Positions 46,552-59,380 of a stretch of 64,000 bases of DNA are shown in pieces. This DNA comes from Osmia lignaria lignaria. Taxonomy: Eukaryota > Arthropoda > Insecta > Hymenoptera > Megachilidae. Position 1 is the stretch's first letter, and the number at the start of each line of letters is the position of its first letter. A model generated the notes under the pieces. It saw only the letters and a program-made list of their open reading frames with translations, was not told the DNA's origin and did no database searches. The position numbers and the translations under genes were made by a program. The stretch spans positions 5,952,001 through 6,016,000 of the forward strand of contig NW_027478158.1 of the NCBI RefSeq assembly GCF_051020975.1, in the 5' to 3' direction.

Positions 46552-48805
46552 TTGCAGATTCAGCTCAAAGGAACGGGCCTGACGGACATATTTCGAGATA
46601 CTTCTTCCTCTTGTTGTTCTTCCTCTGCACAGCTAAGCTGGAAGTGGCATTTGCAGCTCGCAATAGTGCAGAGTTATCTCAAAGAAAGGGGCCACGGTGT
46701 TTCTGTATCTCTATTATGTTGGTGCGGTTTCGGAACTTTTAAATATCTTGATATATCTCGAGAACTACGTATCTGATCAAAAAATATCATAGAACATAAA
46801 AAGTAGGAAACTTAATTCTCTACAAAAAAGGTCTCTTAAGATTTTGCCATAGCTCGCTTCGTTTCCGAGATATTTGCAGATTTATCTCAAGGGAAGGGGC
46901 CTGACGGACATATTTCGAGATATTTCTTCTTCTTGTTGTTCTTCTTCTGCACAGCTAAGCTGGAAGTGGCATTTGCAGCTCGCAATAGTGCAGAGTTATC
47001 TCAAAGAAAGGGGCCACGGTGTTTCTGTATCTCTATTATGTTGGTGCGGCTTCGGAACTTTTAAATATCTTGATATATCTCGAGAACTACGCATCTGATC
47101 AAAAAATATCATAGAACATAAAAAGTAGAAAACTTAATTCTCTACAAAAAAGGTCTCTTAACATTTTGCCATAGCTCGCTTCGTTTCCGAGATATTTGCA
47201 GATTTATCTCAAGGGAAGGGGCCTGACGGACATATTTCGAGATATTTCTTCTTCTTGTTGTTCTTCTTCTGCACAGCTAAGCTGGAAGTGGCATTTGCAG
47301 CTCGCACTAGTGCAGAGTTATCTCAAAGAAAGGGGCCACGGTGTTTCTGTATCTCTATTATGTTGGTGCGGCTTCGGAACTTTTAAATATCTCGATATAT
47401 CTCGAAAACTACGCTTCTGATCAAAAAATATCGTAGAACATAAAAAGTAGGAAACTTAATTCTCTACAAAAAAGGTCTCTTAACATTTTGCCATAGCTCG
47501 CTTCGTTTCCGAGATATTTGCAGATTTATCTCAAGGGAAGGGCCCTGACGGACATATTTCGAGATATTTCTTCTTCTTGTTGTTCTTCTTCTGCACAGCT
47601 AAGCTGGAAGTGGCATTTGCAGCTCGCACTAGTGCAGAGTTATCTCAAAGAAAGGGGCCACGGTGTTTCTGTATCTCTATTATGTTGGTGCGGCTTCGGA
47701 ACTTTTAAATATCTCGATATATCTCGAAAACTACGCTTCTGATCAAAAAATATCGTAGAACATAAAAAGTAGGAAACTTAATTCTCTACAAAAAAGGTCT
47801 CTTAAGATTTTGCCATAGCTCGCTTCGTTTCCGAGATATTTGCAGATTTATCTCAAGGGAAGGGCCCTGACGGACATATTTCGAGATATTTCTTCTTCTT
47901 GTTGTTCTTCTTCTGCACAGCTAAGCTGGAAGTGGCATTTGCGGCTCGCACTAGTGCAGAGTTATCTCAAAGAAAGGGGCCACGGTGTTTCTGTATCTCT
48001 ATTATGTTGGTGCGGCTTCGGAACTTTTAAATATCTCGATATATCTCGAAAACTACGCTTCTGATCAAAAAATATCATACAACATAAAAAGTAGAAAACT
48101 TAATTCTCTACAAAAAAGGTCTCTTAACATTTTGCCATAGCTCGCTTCGTTTCCGAGATATTTGCAGATTTATCTCAAGGGAAGGGGCCTAACGGACATA
48201 TTTCGAGATATTTCTTCTTCTTGTTGTTCTTCTTCTGCACAGCTAAACTGGAAGTGGCATTTCCAGCTCGCAATAGTGCAGAGTTATCTCAAAGAAAGGG
48301 GCCACGGTGTTTCTGTATCTCTATTATGTTGGTGCGGTTTCGGAACTTTTAAATATCTTGATATATCTCGAGAACTACGCATCTGATCAAAAAATATCAT
48401 AGAACATAAAAAGTAGGAAACTTCATCCTCTACAAAAAACGTCTCTTAACATTTTGCCATAGCTCGCTTCGTTTCCGAGATATTTGCAGATTTATATCAA
48501 GGGAAGGGGCCTGACGGACATATTTCGAGATATTTCTTCTTCTTGTTGTTCTTCTTCTGCACAGCTGAGCTGGAAGTGGCATTTGCAGGTCGCAATAGTG
48601 CAGAGTTATCTCAAAGAAAGGGGCCACGGTGTTTCTGTATCTCTATTATGTTGGTGCGGCTTCGGAACTTTTAAATATCTCGATATATCTCGAAAACTAC
48701 GCTTCTGATCAAAAAATATCATAGAACGTAAATTGTAGGAAACATTATTCTCTACAAAAAAGGTCTCTTAACATTTTGCCATAGCTCGCTTCGTTTCCGA
48801 GATAC
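46552..48805 (+). repeat. Seven-monomer block with a near-identical triplet
   Basis: The 46552 monomer introduces GATTCAGCTCAAAGGAAC, a marker that becomes regular after 54596; its right half (GGTTTCGG, TACGTATCTG, CTTAAGATTTTG) equals that of 44298. Monomers 47196, 47518 and 47840 form a near-identical run with GCACTAGTGC and CTCGAAAAC. The 48484 unit repeats the GCAGGTCGCAATAG type. Confidence 0.75.
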
Positions 48806-50414
48806 TTGCAGATTTATCTCAAGGGAAGTGGCCTGACGGACATATTTCGAGATATTTCTTCTTCTTGTTGTTCTTGTTCTGCACAGCTAAGCTGGAAGTG
48901 GCATTTGCAGCTCGCAATAGTGCAGAGTTATCCCAAAGAAAGGGGCCACGGTGTTTCTGTATCTCTATTATGTTGGTGCGGCTTCGGAACTTTTAAATAT
49001 CTTGATATATCTCGAGAACTACGCATCTGATCAAAAAATATCATACTACATAAAAAGTAGGAAACTTAATTCTCTACAAGAAAGGTCTCTAAACATTTTG
49101 CCATAGCTCGCTTCGTTTCCGAGATATTTGCAGATTTATCTCAAGGGAAGGGGCCTGACGGACATATTTCGAGATATTTCTTCTTCTTGTTGTTCTTCTT
49201 CTGCACAGCTAAGCTGGAAGTGGCATTTGCAGCTCGCAATAGTGCAGAGTTATCACAAAGAGAGGGGCCACGGTGTTTCTGTATCTCTATTATGTTGGTG
49301 CGGCTTCGGAACTTTTAAATATCTTGATATATCTCGAGAACTACGCATCTGATCAAAAAATATCATAGAAGATAAAAAGTAGGAAACTTAATTCTCTACA
49401 AAAAAGGTCTCTTAACATTTTGCCATAGCTCGCTTCGTTTCCGAGATATTTGCAGATTTATCTCAAGGGAAGGGTCCTGACGGACATATTTCGAGATGTT
49501 TCTTCTTCTTGTTGTTCTTCTTCTGCACAGCTAAACTGGAAGTGGCATTTCCAGCTCGCAATAGTGCAGAGTTATCCCAAAGAAAGGGGCCACGATGTTT
49601 CTGTATCTCTATTATGTTGGTGCGGCTTCGGAACTTTTAAATATCTCGATATATCTCGAAAATTACGCTTCTGATCAAAAAATATCATAGATCATAAATT
49701 GTAGGAAACATAATTCTCTACAAAAAAGGTCTCTTAACATTTTGCCATAGCTCGCTTCGTTTCCGAGATATTTGCAGATTCATCTCAAGGGAAGGGGTCT
49801 GACGGACATATTTCGAGATATTTCTTCTTCTTGTTGTTCTTCTTCTGCACAGCTAAGCTCGAAGCGGCATTTGCAGCTCGCAATAGTGCAGAGTTATCCC
49901 AAAGAAAGGGGCCACGGTGTTTCTGTATCTCTATTATGTTGGTGCGGCTTCGGAACTTTTAAATATCTCGATATATCTCGAAAACTACGCTTCTGATAAA
50001 AAATATCATACAACATAAAAAGTAGGAAACTTAATTCTCTACAAAAAAGGTCTCTTAACGTTTTGCAATAGCTCGCTTCGTTTCCGAGATATTTGCAGAT
50101 TTATCTCAAGGGAAGGGTCCTGACGGACATATTTCGAGATATTTCTTCTTCTTGTTGTTCTTCTTCTGCACAGCTAAACTGGAAGTGGCATTTCCAGCTC
50201 GCAATAGTGCAGAGTTATCCCAAAGAAAGGGGCCACGATGTTTCAGTATCTCTATTATGTTGGTGCGGCTTCGGAACTTTTAAATATCTCGATATATCTC
50301 GAAAATTACGCTTCTGATCAAAAAATATCATAGATCATAAATTGTAGGAAACATAATTCTCTACAAAAAAGGTCTCTTAACATTTTGCCATAGCTCGCTT
50401 CGTTTCCGAGATAT
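48806..50414 (+). repeat. Higher-order unit D, copy 1 (5 monomers, 1609 bp)
   Basis: Order: GAAGTGGCCTG with CTTGTTCTGCAC and ATACTACAT (48806); TTATCACAAAGAGAGG with AGAAGATAAAAAG (49128); GGGTCCTG with GAGATGTTTC and AGATCATAAATTG (49450); GATTCATCTC with CTCGAAGCGG (49772); GGGTCCTG with GTTTCAGTATC (50093). The length is 1609 bp because the 49772 monomer lacks the C of TGATCA (CTGATAAAAAA). Confidence 0.9.
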
Positions 50415-52345
50415 TTGCAGATTTATCTCAAGGGAAGTGGCCTGACGGACATATTTCGAGATATTTCTTCTTCTTGTTGTTCTTGTTCTGCACAGCTAAG
50501 CTGGAAGTGGCATTTGCAGCTCGCAATAGTGCAGAGTTATCCCAAAGAAAGGGGCCACGGTGTTTCTGTATCTCTATTATGTTGGTGCGGCTTCGGAACT
50601 TTTAAATATCTTGATATATCTCGAGAACTACGCATCTGATCAAAAAATATCATACTACATAAAAAGTAGGAAACTTAATTCTCTACAAGAAAGGTCTCTA
50701 AACATTTTGCCATAGCTCGCTTCGTTTCCGAGATATTTGCAGATTTATCTCAAGGGAAGGGGCCTGACGGACATATTTCGAGATATTTCTTCTTCTTGTT
50801 GTTCTTCTTCTGCACAGCTAAGCTGGAAGTGGCATTTGCAGCTCGCAATAGTGCAGAGTTATCACAAAGAGAGGGGCCACGGTGTTTCTGTATCTCTATT
50901 ATGTTGGTGCGGCTTCGGAACTTTTAAATATCTTGATATATCTCGAGAACTACGCATCTGATCAAAAAATATCATAGAAGATAAAAAGTAGGAAACTTAA
51001 TTCTCTACAAAAAAGGTCTCTTAACATTTTGCCATAGCTCGCTTCGTTTCCGAGATATTTGCAGATTTATCTCAAGGGAAGGGTCCTGACGGACATATTT
51101 CGAGATGTTTCTTCTTCTTGTTGTTCTTCTTCTGCACAGCTAAACTGGAAGTGGCATTTCCAGCTCGCAATAGTGCAGAGTTATCCCAAAGAAAGGGGCC
51201 ACGATGTTTCTGTATCTCTATTATGTTGGTGCGGCTTCGGAACTTTTAAATATCTCGATATATCTCGAAAATTACGCTTCTGATCAAAAAATATCATAGA
51301 TCATAAATTGTAGGAAACATAATTCTCTACAAAAAAGGTCTCTTAACATTTTGCCATAGCTCGCTTCGTTTCCGAGATATTTGCAGATTCATCTCAAGGG
51401 AAGGGGTCTGACGGACATATTTCGAGATATTTCTTCTTCTTGTTGTTCTTCTTCTGCACAGCTAAGCTCGAAGCGGCATTTGCAGCTCGCAATAGTGCAG
51501 AGTTATCCCAAAGAAAGGGGCCACGATGTTTCTGTATCTCTATTATGTTGGTGCGGCTTCGGAACTTTTAAATATCTCGATATATCTCGAAAATTACGCT
51601 TCTGATCAAAAAATATCATAGATCATAAATTGTAGGAAACATAATTCTCTACAAAAAAGGTCTCTTAACATTTTGCCATAGCTCGCTTCGTTTCCGAGAT
51701 ATTTGCAGATTCATCTCAAGGGAAGGGGTCTGACGGACATATTTCGAGATATTTCTTCTTCTTGTTGTTCTTCTTCTGCACAGCTAAGCTCGAAGCGGCA
51801 TTTGCAGCTCGCAATAGTGCAGAGTTATCCCAAAGAAAGGGGCCACGGTGTTTCTGTATCTCTATTATGTTGGTGCGGCTTCGGAACTTTTAAATATCTC
51901 GATATATCTCGAAAACTACGATTCTGATAAAAAATATCATACAACATAAAAAGTAGGAAACTTAATTCTCTACAAAAAAGGTCTCTTAACGTTTTGCAAT
52001 AGCTCGCTTCGTTTCCGAGATATTTGCAGATTTATCTCAAGGGAAGGGTCCTGACGGACATATTTCGAGATATTTCTTCTTCTTGTTGTTCTTCTTCTGC
52101 ACAGCTAAACTGGAAGTGGCATTTCCAGCTCGCAATAGTGCAGAGTTATCCCAAAGAAAGGGGCCACGATGTTTCAGTATCTCTATTATGTTGGTGCGGC
52201 TTCGGAACTTTTAAATATCTCGATATATCTCGAAAATTACGCTTCTGATCAAAAAATATCATAGATCATAAATTGTAGGAAACATAATTCTCTACAAAAA
52301 AGGTCTCTTAACATTTTGCCATAGCTCGCTTCGTTTCCGAGATAT
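50415..52345 (+). repeat. Higher-order unit D, copy 2 (6 monomers, 1931 bp)
   Basis: Repeats copy 1 with one added monomer (51381). That monomer has the left half of the GATTCATCTC type and the right half of the CCACGATG/AGATCATAAATTG type. The one-base loss in TGATCA is present again in the 51703 monomer, confirming common descent. Confidence 0.9.
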
Positions 52346-52989
52346 TTGCAGATTTATCTCAAGGGAAGTGGCCTGACGGACATATTTCGAGATATTTCTT
52401 CTTCTTGTTGTTCTTGTTCTGCACAGCTAAGCTGGAAGTGGCATTTGCAGCTCGCAATAGTGCAGAGTTATCCCAAAGAAAGGGGCCACGGTGTTTCTGT
52501 ATCTCTATTATGTTGGTGCGGCTTCGGAACTTTTAAATATCTTGATATATCTCGAGAACTACGCATCTGATCAAAAAATATCATACTACATAAAAAGTAG
52601 GAAACTTAATTCTCTACAAGAAAGGTCTCTAAACATTTTGCCATAGCTCGCTTCGTTTCCGAGATATTTGCAGATTTATCTCAAGGGAAGGGGCCTGACG
52701 GACATATTTCGAGATATTTCTTCTTCTTGTTGTTCTTCTTCTGCACACCTAAGCTGGAAGTGGCATTTGCAGCTCGCAATAGTGCAGAGTTATCACAAAG
52801 AGAGGGGCCACGGTGTTTCTGTATCTCTATTATGTTGGTGCGGCTTCGGAACTTTTAAATATCTTGATATATCTCGAGAACTACGCATCTGATCAAAAAA
52901 TATCATAGAAGATAAAAAGTAGGAAACTTAATTCTCTACAAAAAAGGTCTCTTAACATTTTGCCATAGCTCGCTTCGTTACCGAGATAT
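52346..52989 (+). repeat. Higher-order unit D, partial copy 3 (2 monomers)
   Basis: The first two monomers of unit D again (CTTGTTCTGCAC, ATACTACAT, CTCTAAACATT; then TTATCACAAAGAGAGG and AGAAGATAAAAAG). After the AGAAGATAAA tail the array switches to a GCACTAGTGC monomer. Confidence 0.85.
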
Positions 52990-53308
52990 TTGCATATTTA
53001 TCTCAAGGGAAGGGGCCTGACGGACATATTTCGAGATATTTCTTCTTCTTGTTGTTCTTCTGCACAGCTAAGCTGGAAGTGGCATTTGCGGCTCGCACTA
53101 GTGCAGAGTTATCTCAAAGAAAGGGGCCACGGTGTTTCTGTATCTCTATTATGTTGGTGCGGCTTCGGAACTTTTAAATATCTCGATATATCTCGAAAAC
53201 TACGCTTCTGATCAAAAAATATGATAGAACATAAAAAGTAGGAAACTTAATTCTCTACAAAAAAGGTCTCTTAACATTTTGCCATAGCTCGCTTCGTTTC
53301 CGAGATAT
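52990..53308 (+). repeat. Monomer with 3-bp deletion in the T/C tract
   Basis: Length 319. One TTC triplet is missing at about 53041-53063, so the tract reads TTGTTGTTCTTCTGCACAG. The upstream GTTACCGAG is a private change and TTTGCATATTT replaces TTTGCAGATTT. Confidence 0.9.
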
Positions 53309-53629
53309 TTGCAGATTTATCTCAAGGGAAGGGGTCTAACGGACATATTTCGAGATATTTCTTCTTCTTGTTGTTCTTCTTCTGCACAGCTAAACTGGAA
53401 GTGGCATTTCCAGCTCGCAATAGTGCAGAGTTATCTCAAAGAAAGGGCCACGGTGTTTCTGTATCTCTATTATGTTGGTGCGGCTTCGGAACTTTTAAAT
53501 ATCTTGATATATCTCGAGAACTACGCATCTGATCAAAAAATATCATACAACATAAAAAGTAGGAAACTTAATTCTCTACAAAAAAGGTCTCTTAACATTT
53601 TGCCATAGCTCGCTTCGTTTCCGAGATAT
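53309..53629 (+). repeat. Monomer with 1-bp deletion shifting the shared open frame
   Basis: One G of the GGGG run is missing (GAAAGGGCCACGG at about 53441), so the recurrent frame shifts and runs on to 53608. This is the only frameshift within the open part of a monomer seen in the window. Confidence 0.9.
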
Positions 53630-55239
53630 TTGCAGATTTATCTCAAGGGAAGGGGCCTGACGGACATATTTCGAGATATTTCTTCTTCTTGTTGTTCTTC
53701 TTCTGCACAGCTGAGCTGGAAGCGGCATTTGCAGCTCGCAATAGTGCAGAGTTATCTCAAAGAAAGAGGCCACGGTGTTTCTGTACCTCTATTATGTTGG
53801 TGCAGCTTCGGAACTTTTAAATATCTTGATATATCTCGAGAACTACGCATCTGATCAAAAAATATCATCGAACATAAAAAGTAGGAAACTTAATTCTCTA
53901 CAAAAAAGGTCTCTTAACATTTTGCCATAGCTCGCTTCGTTTCCGAGATATTTGCATATATATCTCAAGGGAAGGGGCCTGACGGACATATTTCGAGATA
54001 TTTCTTCTTCTTGTTGTTCTTCTTCTGCACAGCTAAGCTGGAAGTGGCATTTGCGGCTCGCAATAGTGCAGAGTTATCTCAAAGAAAGGGGCCACGGTGT
54101 TTCTGTATCTCTATTATGTTGGTGCGGCTTCGGAACTTTTAAATATCTCGATATATCTCGAAAACTACGCTTCTGATCAAAAAATATCATAGAACATAAA
54201 TTGCAGGAAACATAATTCTCTACAAAAAAGGTCTCTTAACATTTTGCCATAGCTCGCTTCGTTTCCGAGATATTTGCAGATTTATCTCAAGGGAAGGGGC
54301 CTGACGGACATATTTCGAGATATTTCTTCTTCTTGTTGTTCTTCTTCTGCACAGCTAAGCTGGAAGTGGCATTTGCGGCTCGCACTAGTGCAGAGTTATC
54401 TCAAAGAAAGGGGCCACGGTGTTTCTGTATCTCTATTATGTTGGTGCGGCTTCGGAACTTTTAAATATCTCGATATATCTCGAAAACTACGCTTCTGATC
54501 AAAAAATATCATAGAGCATAAATTGTAGGAAACATAATTCTCTACAAAAAACGTATCTTAACATTTTGCCATAGCTCGCTTCGTTTCCGAGATATTTGCA
54601 GATTCAGCTCAAAGGAACGGGCCTGACGGACATATATCGAGATATTTCTTCTTCTTGTTGTTCTTCCTCTGCACAGCTAAGCTGGAAGTGGCATTTGCAG
54701 CTCGCAATAGTGCAGAGTTATCTCAAAGAAAGGGGCCCCGGTGTTTCTGTATCTCTATTATGTTGGTGCGGCTTCGGAACTTTTAAATATCTTGATATAT
54801 CTCGAGAACTACGCATCTGATCAAAAAATATCATAGAACATAAAAAGTAGGAAACTTAATTCTCTACAAAAAAGGTCTCTTAACATTTTGCCATAGCTCG
54901 CTTCGTTTCCGAGATATTTGCATATTTATCTCAAGGGAAGGGGCCTGACGGACATATTTCGAGATATTTCTTCTTCTTGTTGTTCTTCTTCTGCACAGCT
55001 AAGCTGGAAGTGGCATTTGCGGCTCGCACTAGTGCAGAGTTATCTCAAAGAAAGGGGCCACGGTGTTTCTGTATCTCTATTATGTTGGTGCGGCTTCGGA
55101 ACTTTTAAATATCTCGATATATCTCGAAAACTACGCTTCTGATCAAAAAATATCATAGAACCTAAATTGCAGAAAACATAATTCTCTACAAAAAAGGTCT
55201 CTTAACATTTTGCCATAGTTCGCTTCGTTTCCGAGATAT
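53630..55239 (+). repeat. Transition block between units D and E
   Basis: Five monomers: GCTGAGCTGG with GAAGCGGC and AAAGAGGCC (53630), two GCGGCTCGC monomers (53952, 54274), a GATTCAGCTC monomer with ATATATCGAG (54596), and another GCACTAGTGC monomer with TTTGCATATTT (54918). Private tail changes include AATTGCAGGAAAC and CCTAAATTGCAG. Confidence 0.75.
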
Positions 55240-55546
55240 TTGCAGATTCATCTCAAGGGAAGGGGTCTGACGGACATATTTCGAGATATTTCTTATTCTG
55301 CACAGCTAAGCTCGAAGTGGCATTTGCAGCTCGCAATAGTGCAGAGTTATCTCAAAGAAAGAGGCCACGGTGTTTCTGTACCTCTATTATGTTGGTGCAG
55401 CTTCGGAACTTTTAAATATCTTGATATATCTCGAGAACTACGCATCTGATCAAAAAATATCATCGAACATAAAAAGTAGGAAACTTAATTCTCTACAAAA
55501 AAGGTCTCTTAACATTTTGCCATAGCTCGCTTCGTTTCCGAGATAT
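55240..55546 (+). repeat. First 15-bp-deletion monomer (307 bp)
   Basis: The T/C tract is shortened: GATATTTCTTATTCTGCACAG at about 55286-55306. The same 15-bp shortening occurs in three later monomers, which read TTCTTCTTC where this one reads TTCTTATTC. The sequence around it (GATTCATCTC, GGTCTGACGG, CTCGAAG, AAAGAGGCC, TATCATCGAAC) is shared with the others, so all four probably descend from one deletion. Confidence 0.9.
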
Positions 55547-56819
55547 TTGCAGATTCAGCTCAAAGGAACTGGCCTGACGGACATATTTCGAGATATTTCT
55601 GCTTCTTGTTGTTCTTCTTCTGCACAGCTAAGCTCGAAGCGGCATTTGCAGCTCGCAATAGTGCAGAGTTATCTCAAAGAAAGAGGCCACGGTGTTTCTG
55701 TACCTCTATTATGTTGGTGCAGCTTCGGAACTTTTAAATATCTTGATATATCTCGAGAACTACGCATCTGATCAAAAAATATCATCGAACATAAAAAGTA
55801 GGAAACTTAATTCTCTACAAAAAAGGTCTCTTAACATTTTGCCATAGTTCCCTTCGTTTCCGAGATATTTGCAGATTCATCTCAAGGGAAGGGGTCTGAC
55901 GGACATATTTCGAGATATTTCTTCTTCTGCACAGCTAAGCTCGAAGTGGCATTTGCAGCTCGCAATAGTGCAGAGTTATCTCAAAGAAAGAGGCCACGGT
56001 GTTTCTGTACCTGTATTATGTTGGTGCAGCTTCGGAACTTTTAAATATCTTGATATATCTCGAGAACTACGCATCTGATCAAAAAATATCATCGAACATA
56101 AAAAGTAGGAAACTTAATTCTCTACAAAAAAGGTCTCTTAACATTTTGCCATAGCTCGCTTCGTTTCCGAGATATTTGCAGATTTATCTCAAGGGAAGGG
56201 GCCTGACGGACATATTTCGAGATATTTCTTCTTCTTGTTGTTCTTCTTCTGCACAGCTAAGCTGGAAGTGGCATTTGCGGCTCGCACTAGTGCAGAGTTA
56301 TCTCAAAGAAAGGGGCCACGGTGTTTCTGTATCTCTATTATGTTGGTGCGGCTTCGGAACTTTTAAATATCTCGATATATCTCGAAAACTACGCTTCTGA
56401 TCAAAAAATATCATAGAACATAAATTGTAGGAAGCATAATTCTCTACAAAAAAGGTCTCTTAACATTTTGCCATAGCTCGCTTCGTTTCCGAGATATTTG
56501 CAGATATATCTCAAGGGAAGCGGCCTGACGGACATATTTCGAGATATTTCTTCTTCTTGTTGTTCTTCTTCTGCACAGCTAAGCTGGAAGTGGCATTTGC
56601 AGCTCGCAATAGTGCAGAGTTATCTCAAAGAAAGGGGCCACGGTGTTTCTGTATCTCTATTATGTTGGTGCGGCTTCGGAACTTTTAAATATCTTGATAT
56701 ATCTCGAGAACTACGCATCTGATCAAAAAATATCATAGAACATAAAAAATAGGAAACTTAATTCTCTACAAAAAAGGTCTCTTAACATTTTGCCATAGCT
56801 CGCTTCGTTTCCGAGATAT
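55547..56819 (+). repeat. Higher-order unit E, leading copy (4 monomers, 1273 bp)
   Basis: Monomers: GATTCAGCTCAAAGG type (55547, with TTTCTGCTTCTTG), the 307-bp deletion monomer (55869), GCACTAGTGC/CTCGAAAAC type (56176, GGAAGCATAATTC tail) and GATATATCTC/GAAGCGGCC type (56498, AAAAAATAGG tail). These four types are the building set of the whole block to 61619. Confidence 0.8.
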
Positions 56820-58107
56820 TTGCAGATTCAGCTCAAAGGAACTGGCCTGACGGACATATTTCGAGATATTTCTTCTTCTTGTTGTTCTTCTTCTGCACAG
56901 CTAAGCTCGAAGCGGCATTTGCAGCTCGCAATAGTGCAGAGTTATCTCAAAGAAAGAGGCCACGGTGTTTCTGTACCTCTATTATGTTGGTGCAGCTTCG
57001 GAACTTTTAAATATCTTGATATATCTCGAGAACTACGCATCTGATCAAAAAATATCATCAAACATAAAAAGTAGGAAACTTAATTCTCTACAAAAAAGGT
57101 CTCTTAACATTTTGCCATAGCTCGCTTCGTTTCCGAGATATTTGCAGATTTATCTCAAGGGAAGGGGCCTGACGGACATATTTCGAGATATTTCTTCTTC
57201 TTGTTGTTCTTCTTCTGCACAGCTAAGCTGGAAGTGGCACTTGCGGCTCGCACTAGTGCAGAGTTATCTCAAAGAAAGGGGCCACGGCGTTTCTGTATCT
57301 CTATTATGTTGGTGCGGCTTCGGAACTTTTAAATATCTCGATATATCTCGAAAACAACGCTTCTGATCAAAAAATATCATAGAACATAAATTGTAGGAAG
57401 CATAATTCTCTACAAAAAAGGTCTCTTAACATTTTGCCATAGCTCGCTTCGTTTCCGAGATATTTGCAGATATATCTCAAGGGAAGCGGCCTGACGGACA
57501 TATTTCGAGATATTTCTTCTTCTTGTTGTTCTTCTTCTGCACAGCTAAGCTGGAAGTGGCATTTGCAGCTCGCAATAGTGCAGAGTTATCTCAAAGAAAG
57601 GGGCCACGGTGTTTCTGTATCTCTATTATGTTGGTGCGGCTTCGGAACTTTTAAATATCTTGATATATCTCGAGAACTACGCATCTGATCAAAAAATATC
57701 ATAGAACATAAAAAGTAGGAAACTTAATTCTCTACAAAAAAGGTCTCTTAACATTTTGCCATAGCTCGCTTCGTTTCCGAGATATTTGCAGATTCAGCTC
57801 AAAGGAACTGGCCTGACGGACATATTTCGAGATATTTCTTCTTCTTGTTGTTCTTCTTCTGCACAGCTAAGCTCGAAGCGGCATTTGCAGCTCGCAATAG
57901 TGCAGAGTTATCTCAAAGAAAGAGGCCACGGTGTTTCTGTACCTCTATTATGTTGGTGCAGCTTCGGAACTTTTAAATATCTTGATATATCTCGAGAACT
58001 ACGCATCTGATCAAAAAATATCATCGAACATAAAAAGTAGGAAACTTAATTCTCTACAAAAAAGGTCTCTTAACATTTTGCCATAGTTCCCTTCGTTTCC
58101 GAGATAT
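56820..58107 (+). repeat. Higher-order unit E, continuation lacking a deletion monomer between 56820 and 57142
   Basis: Types in order: GATTCAGCTC (56820), GCACTAGTGC with CACGGCGTTTC and AAAACAACGC (57142), GATATATCTC/GCGG (57464), GATTCAGCTC (57786). Compared with the set at 55547 the 307-bp monomer is absent after 56820, giving a 3-monomer, 966-bp spacing. Confidence 0.8.
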
Positions 58108-59380
58108 TTGCAGATTCATCTCAAGGGAAGGGGTCTGACGGACATATTTCGAGATATTTCTTCTTCTGCACAGCTAAGCTCGAAGTGGCATTTGCAGCTC
58201 GCAATAGTGCAGAGTTATCTCAAAGAAAGAGGCCACGGTGTTTCTGTACCTGTATTATGTTGGTGCAGCTTCGGAACTTTTAAATATCTTGATATATCTC
58301 GAGAACTACGCATCTGATCAAAAAATATCATCGAACATAAAAAGTAGGAAACTTAATTCTCTACAAAAAAGGTCTCTTAACATTTTGCCATAGCTCGCTT
58401 CGTTTCCGAGATATTTGCAGATTTATCTCAAGGGAAGGGGCCTGACGGACATATTTCGAGATATTTCTTCTTCTTGTTGTTCTTCTTCTGCACAGCTAAG
58501 CTGGAAGTGGCATTTGCGGCTCGCACTAGTGCAGAGTTATCTCAAAGAAAGGGGCCACGGTGTTTCTGTATCTCTATTATGTTGGTGCGGCTTCGGAACT
58601 TTTAAATATCTCGATATATCTCGAAAACTACGCTTCTGATCAAAAAATATCATAGAACATAAATTGTAGGAAGCATAATTCTCTACAAAAAAGGTCTCTT
58701 AACATTTTGCCATAGCTCGCTTCGTTTCCGAGATATTTGCAGATATATCTCAAGGGAAGCGGCCTGACGGACATATTTCGAGATATTTCTTCTTCTTGTT
58801 GTTCTTCTTCTGCACAGCTAAGCTGGAAGTGGCATTTGCAGCTCGCAATAGTGCAGAGTTATCTCAAAGAAAGGGGCCACGGTGTTTCTGTATCTCTATT
58901 ATGTTGGTGCGGCTTCGGAACTTTTAAATATCTTGATATATCTCGAGAACTACGCATCTGATCAAAAAATATCATAGAACATAAAAAATAGGAAACTTAA
59001 TTCTCTACAAAAAAGGTCTCTTAACATTTTGCCATAGCTCGCTTCGTTTCCGAGATATTTGCAGATTCAGCTCAAAGGAACTGGCCTGACGGACATATTT
59101 CGAGATATTTCTTCTTCTTGTTGTTCTTCTTCTGCACAGCTAAGCTCGAAGCGGCATTTGCAGCTCGCAATAGTGCAGAGTTATCTCAAAGAAAGAGGCC
59201 ACGGTGTTTCTGTACCTCTATTATGTTGGTGCAGCTTCGGAACTTTTAAATATCTTGATATATCTCGAGAACTACGCATCTGATCAAAAAATATCATCGA
59301 ACATAAAAAGTAGGAAACTTAATTCTCTACAAAAAAGGTCTCTTAACATTTTGCCATAGTTCCCTTCGTTTCCGAGATAT
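58108..59380 (+). repeat. Higher-order unit E, 4-monomer copy (1273 bp)
   Basis: Starts with the second true TTCTTCTTC-type deletion monomer (58108-58414, 307 bp), then GCACTAGTGC (58415), GATATATCTC/GCGG (58737, AAAAAATAGG tail) and GATTCAGCTC (59059). The deletion monomer again carries TAGTTCCCTTCG upstream and ACCTGTATTATG inside. Confidence 0.85.

Noticed and set aside
53309..53608. 99-codon frame as a distinct longer gene
   Set aside because: It is produced by a one-base loss in the GGGG run of a single monomer, which shifts the frame into the A-rich tail.
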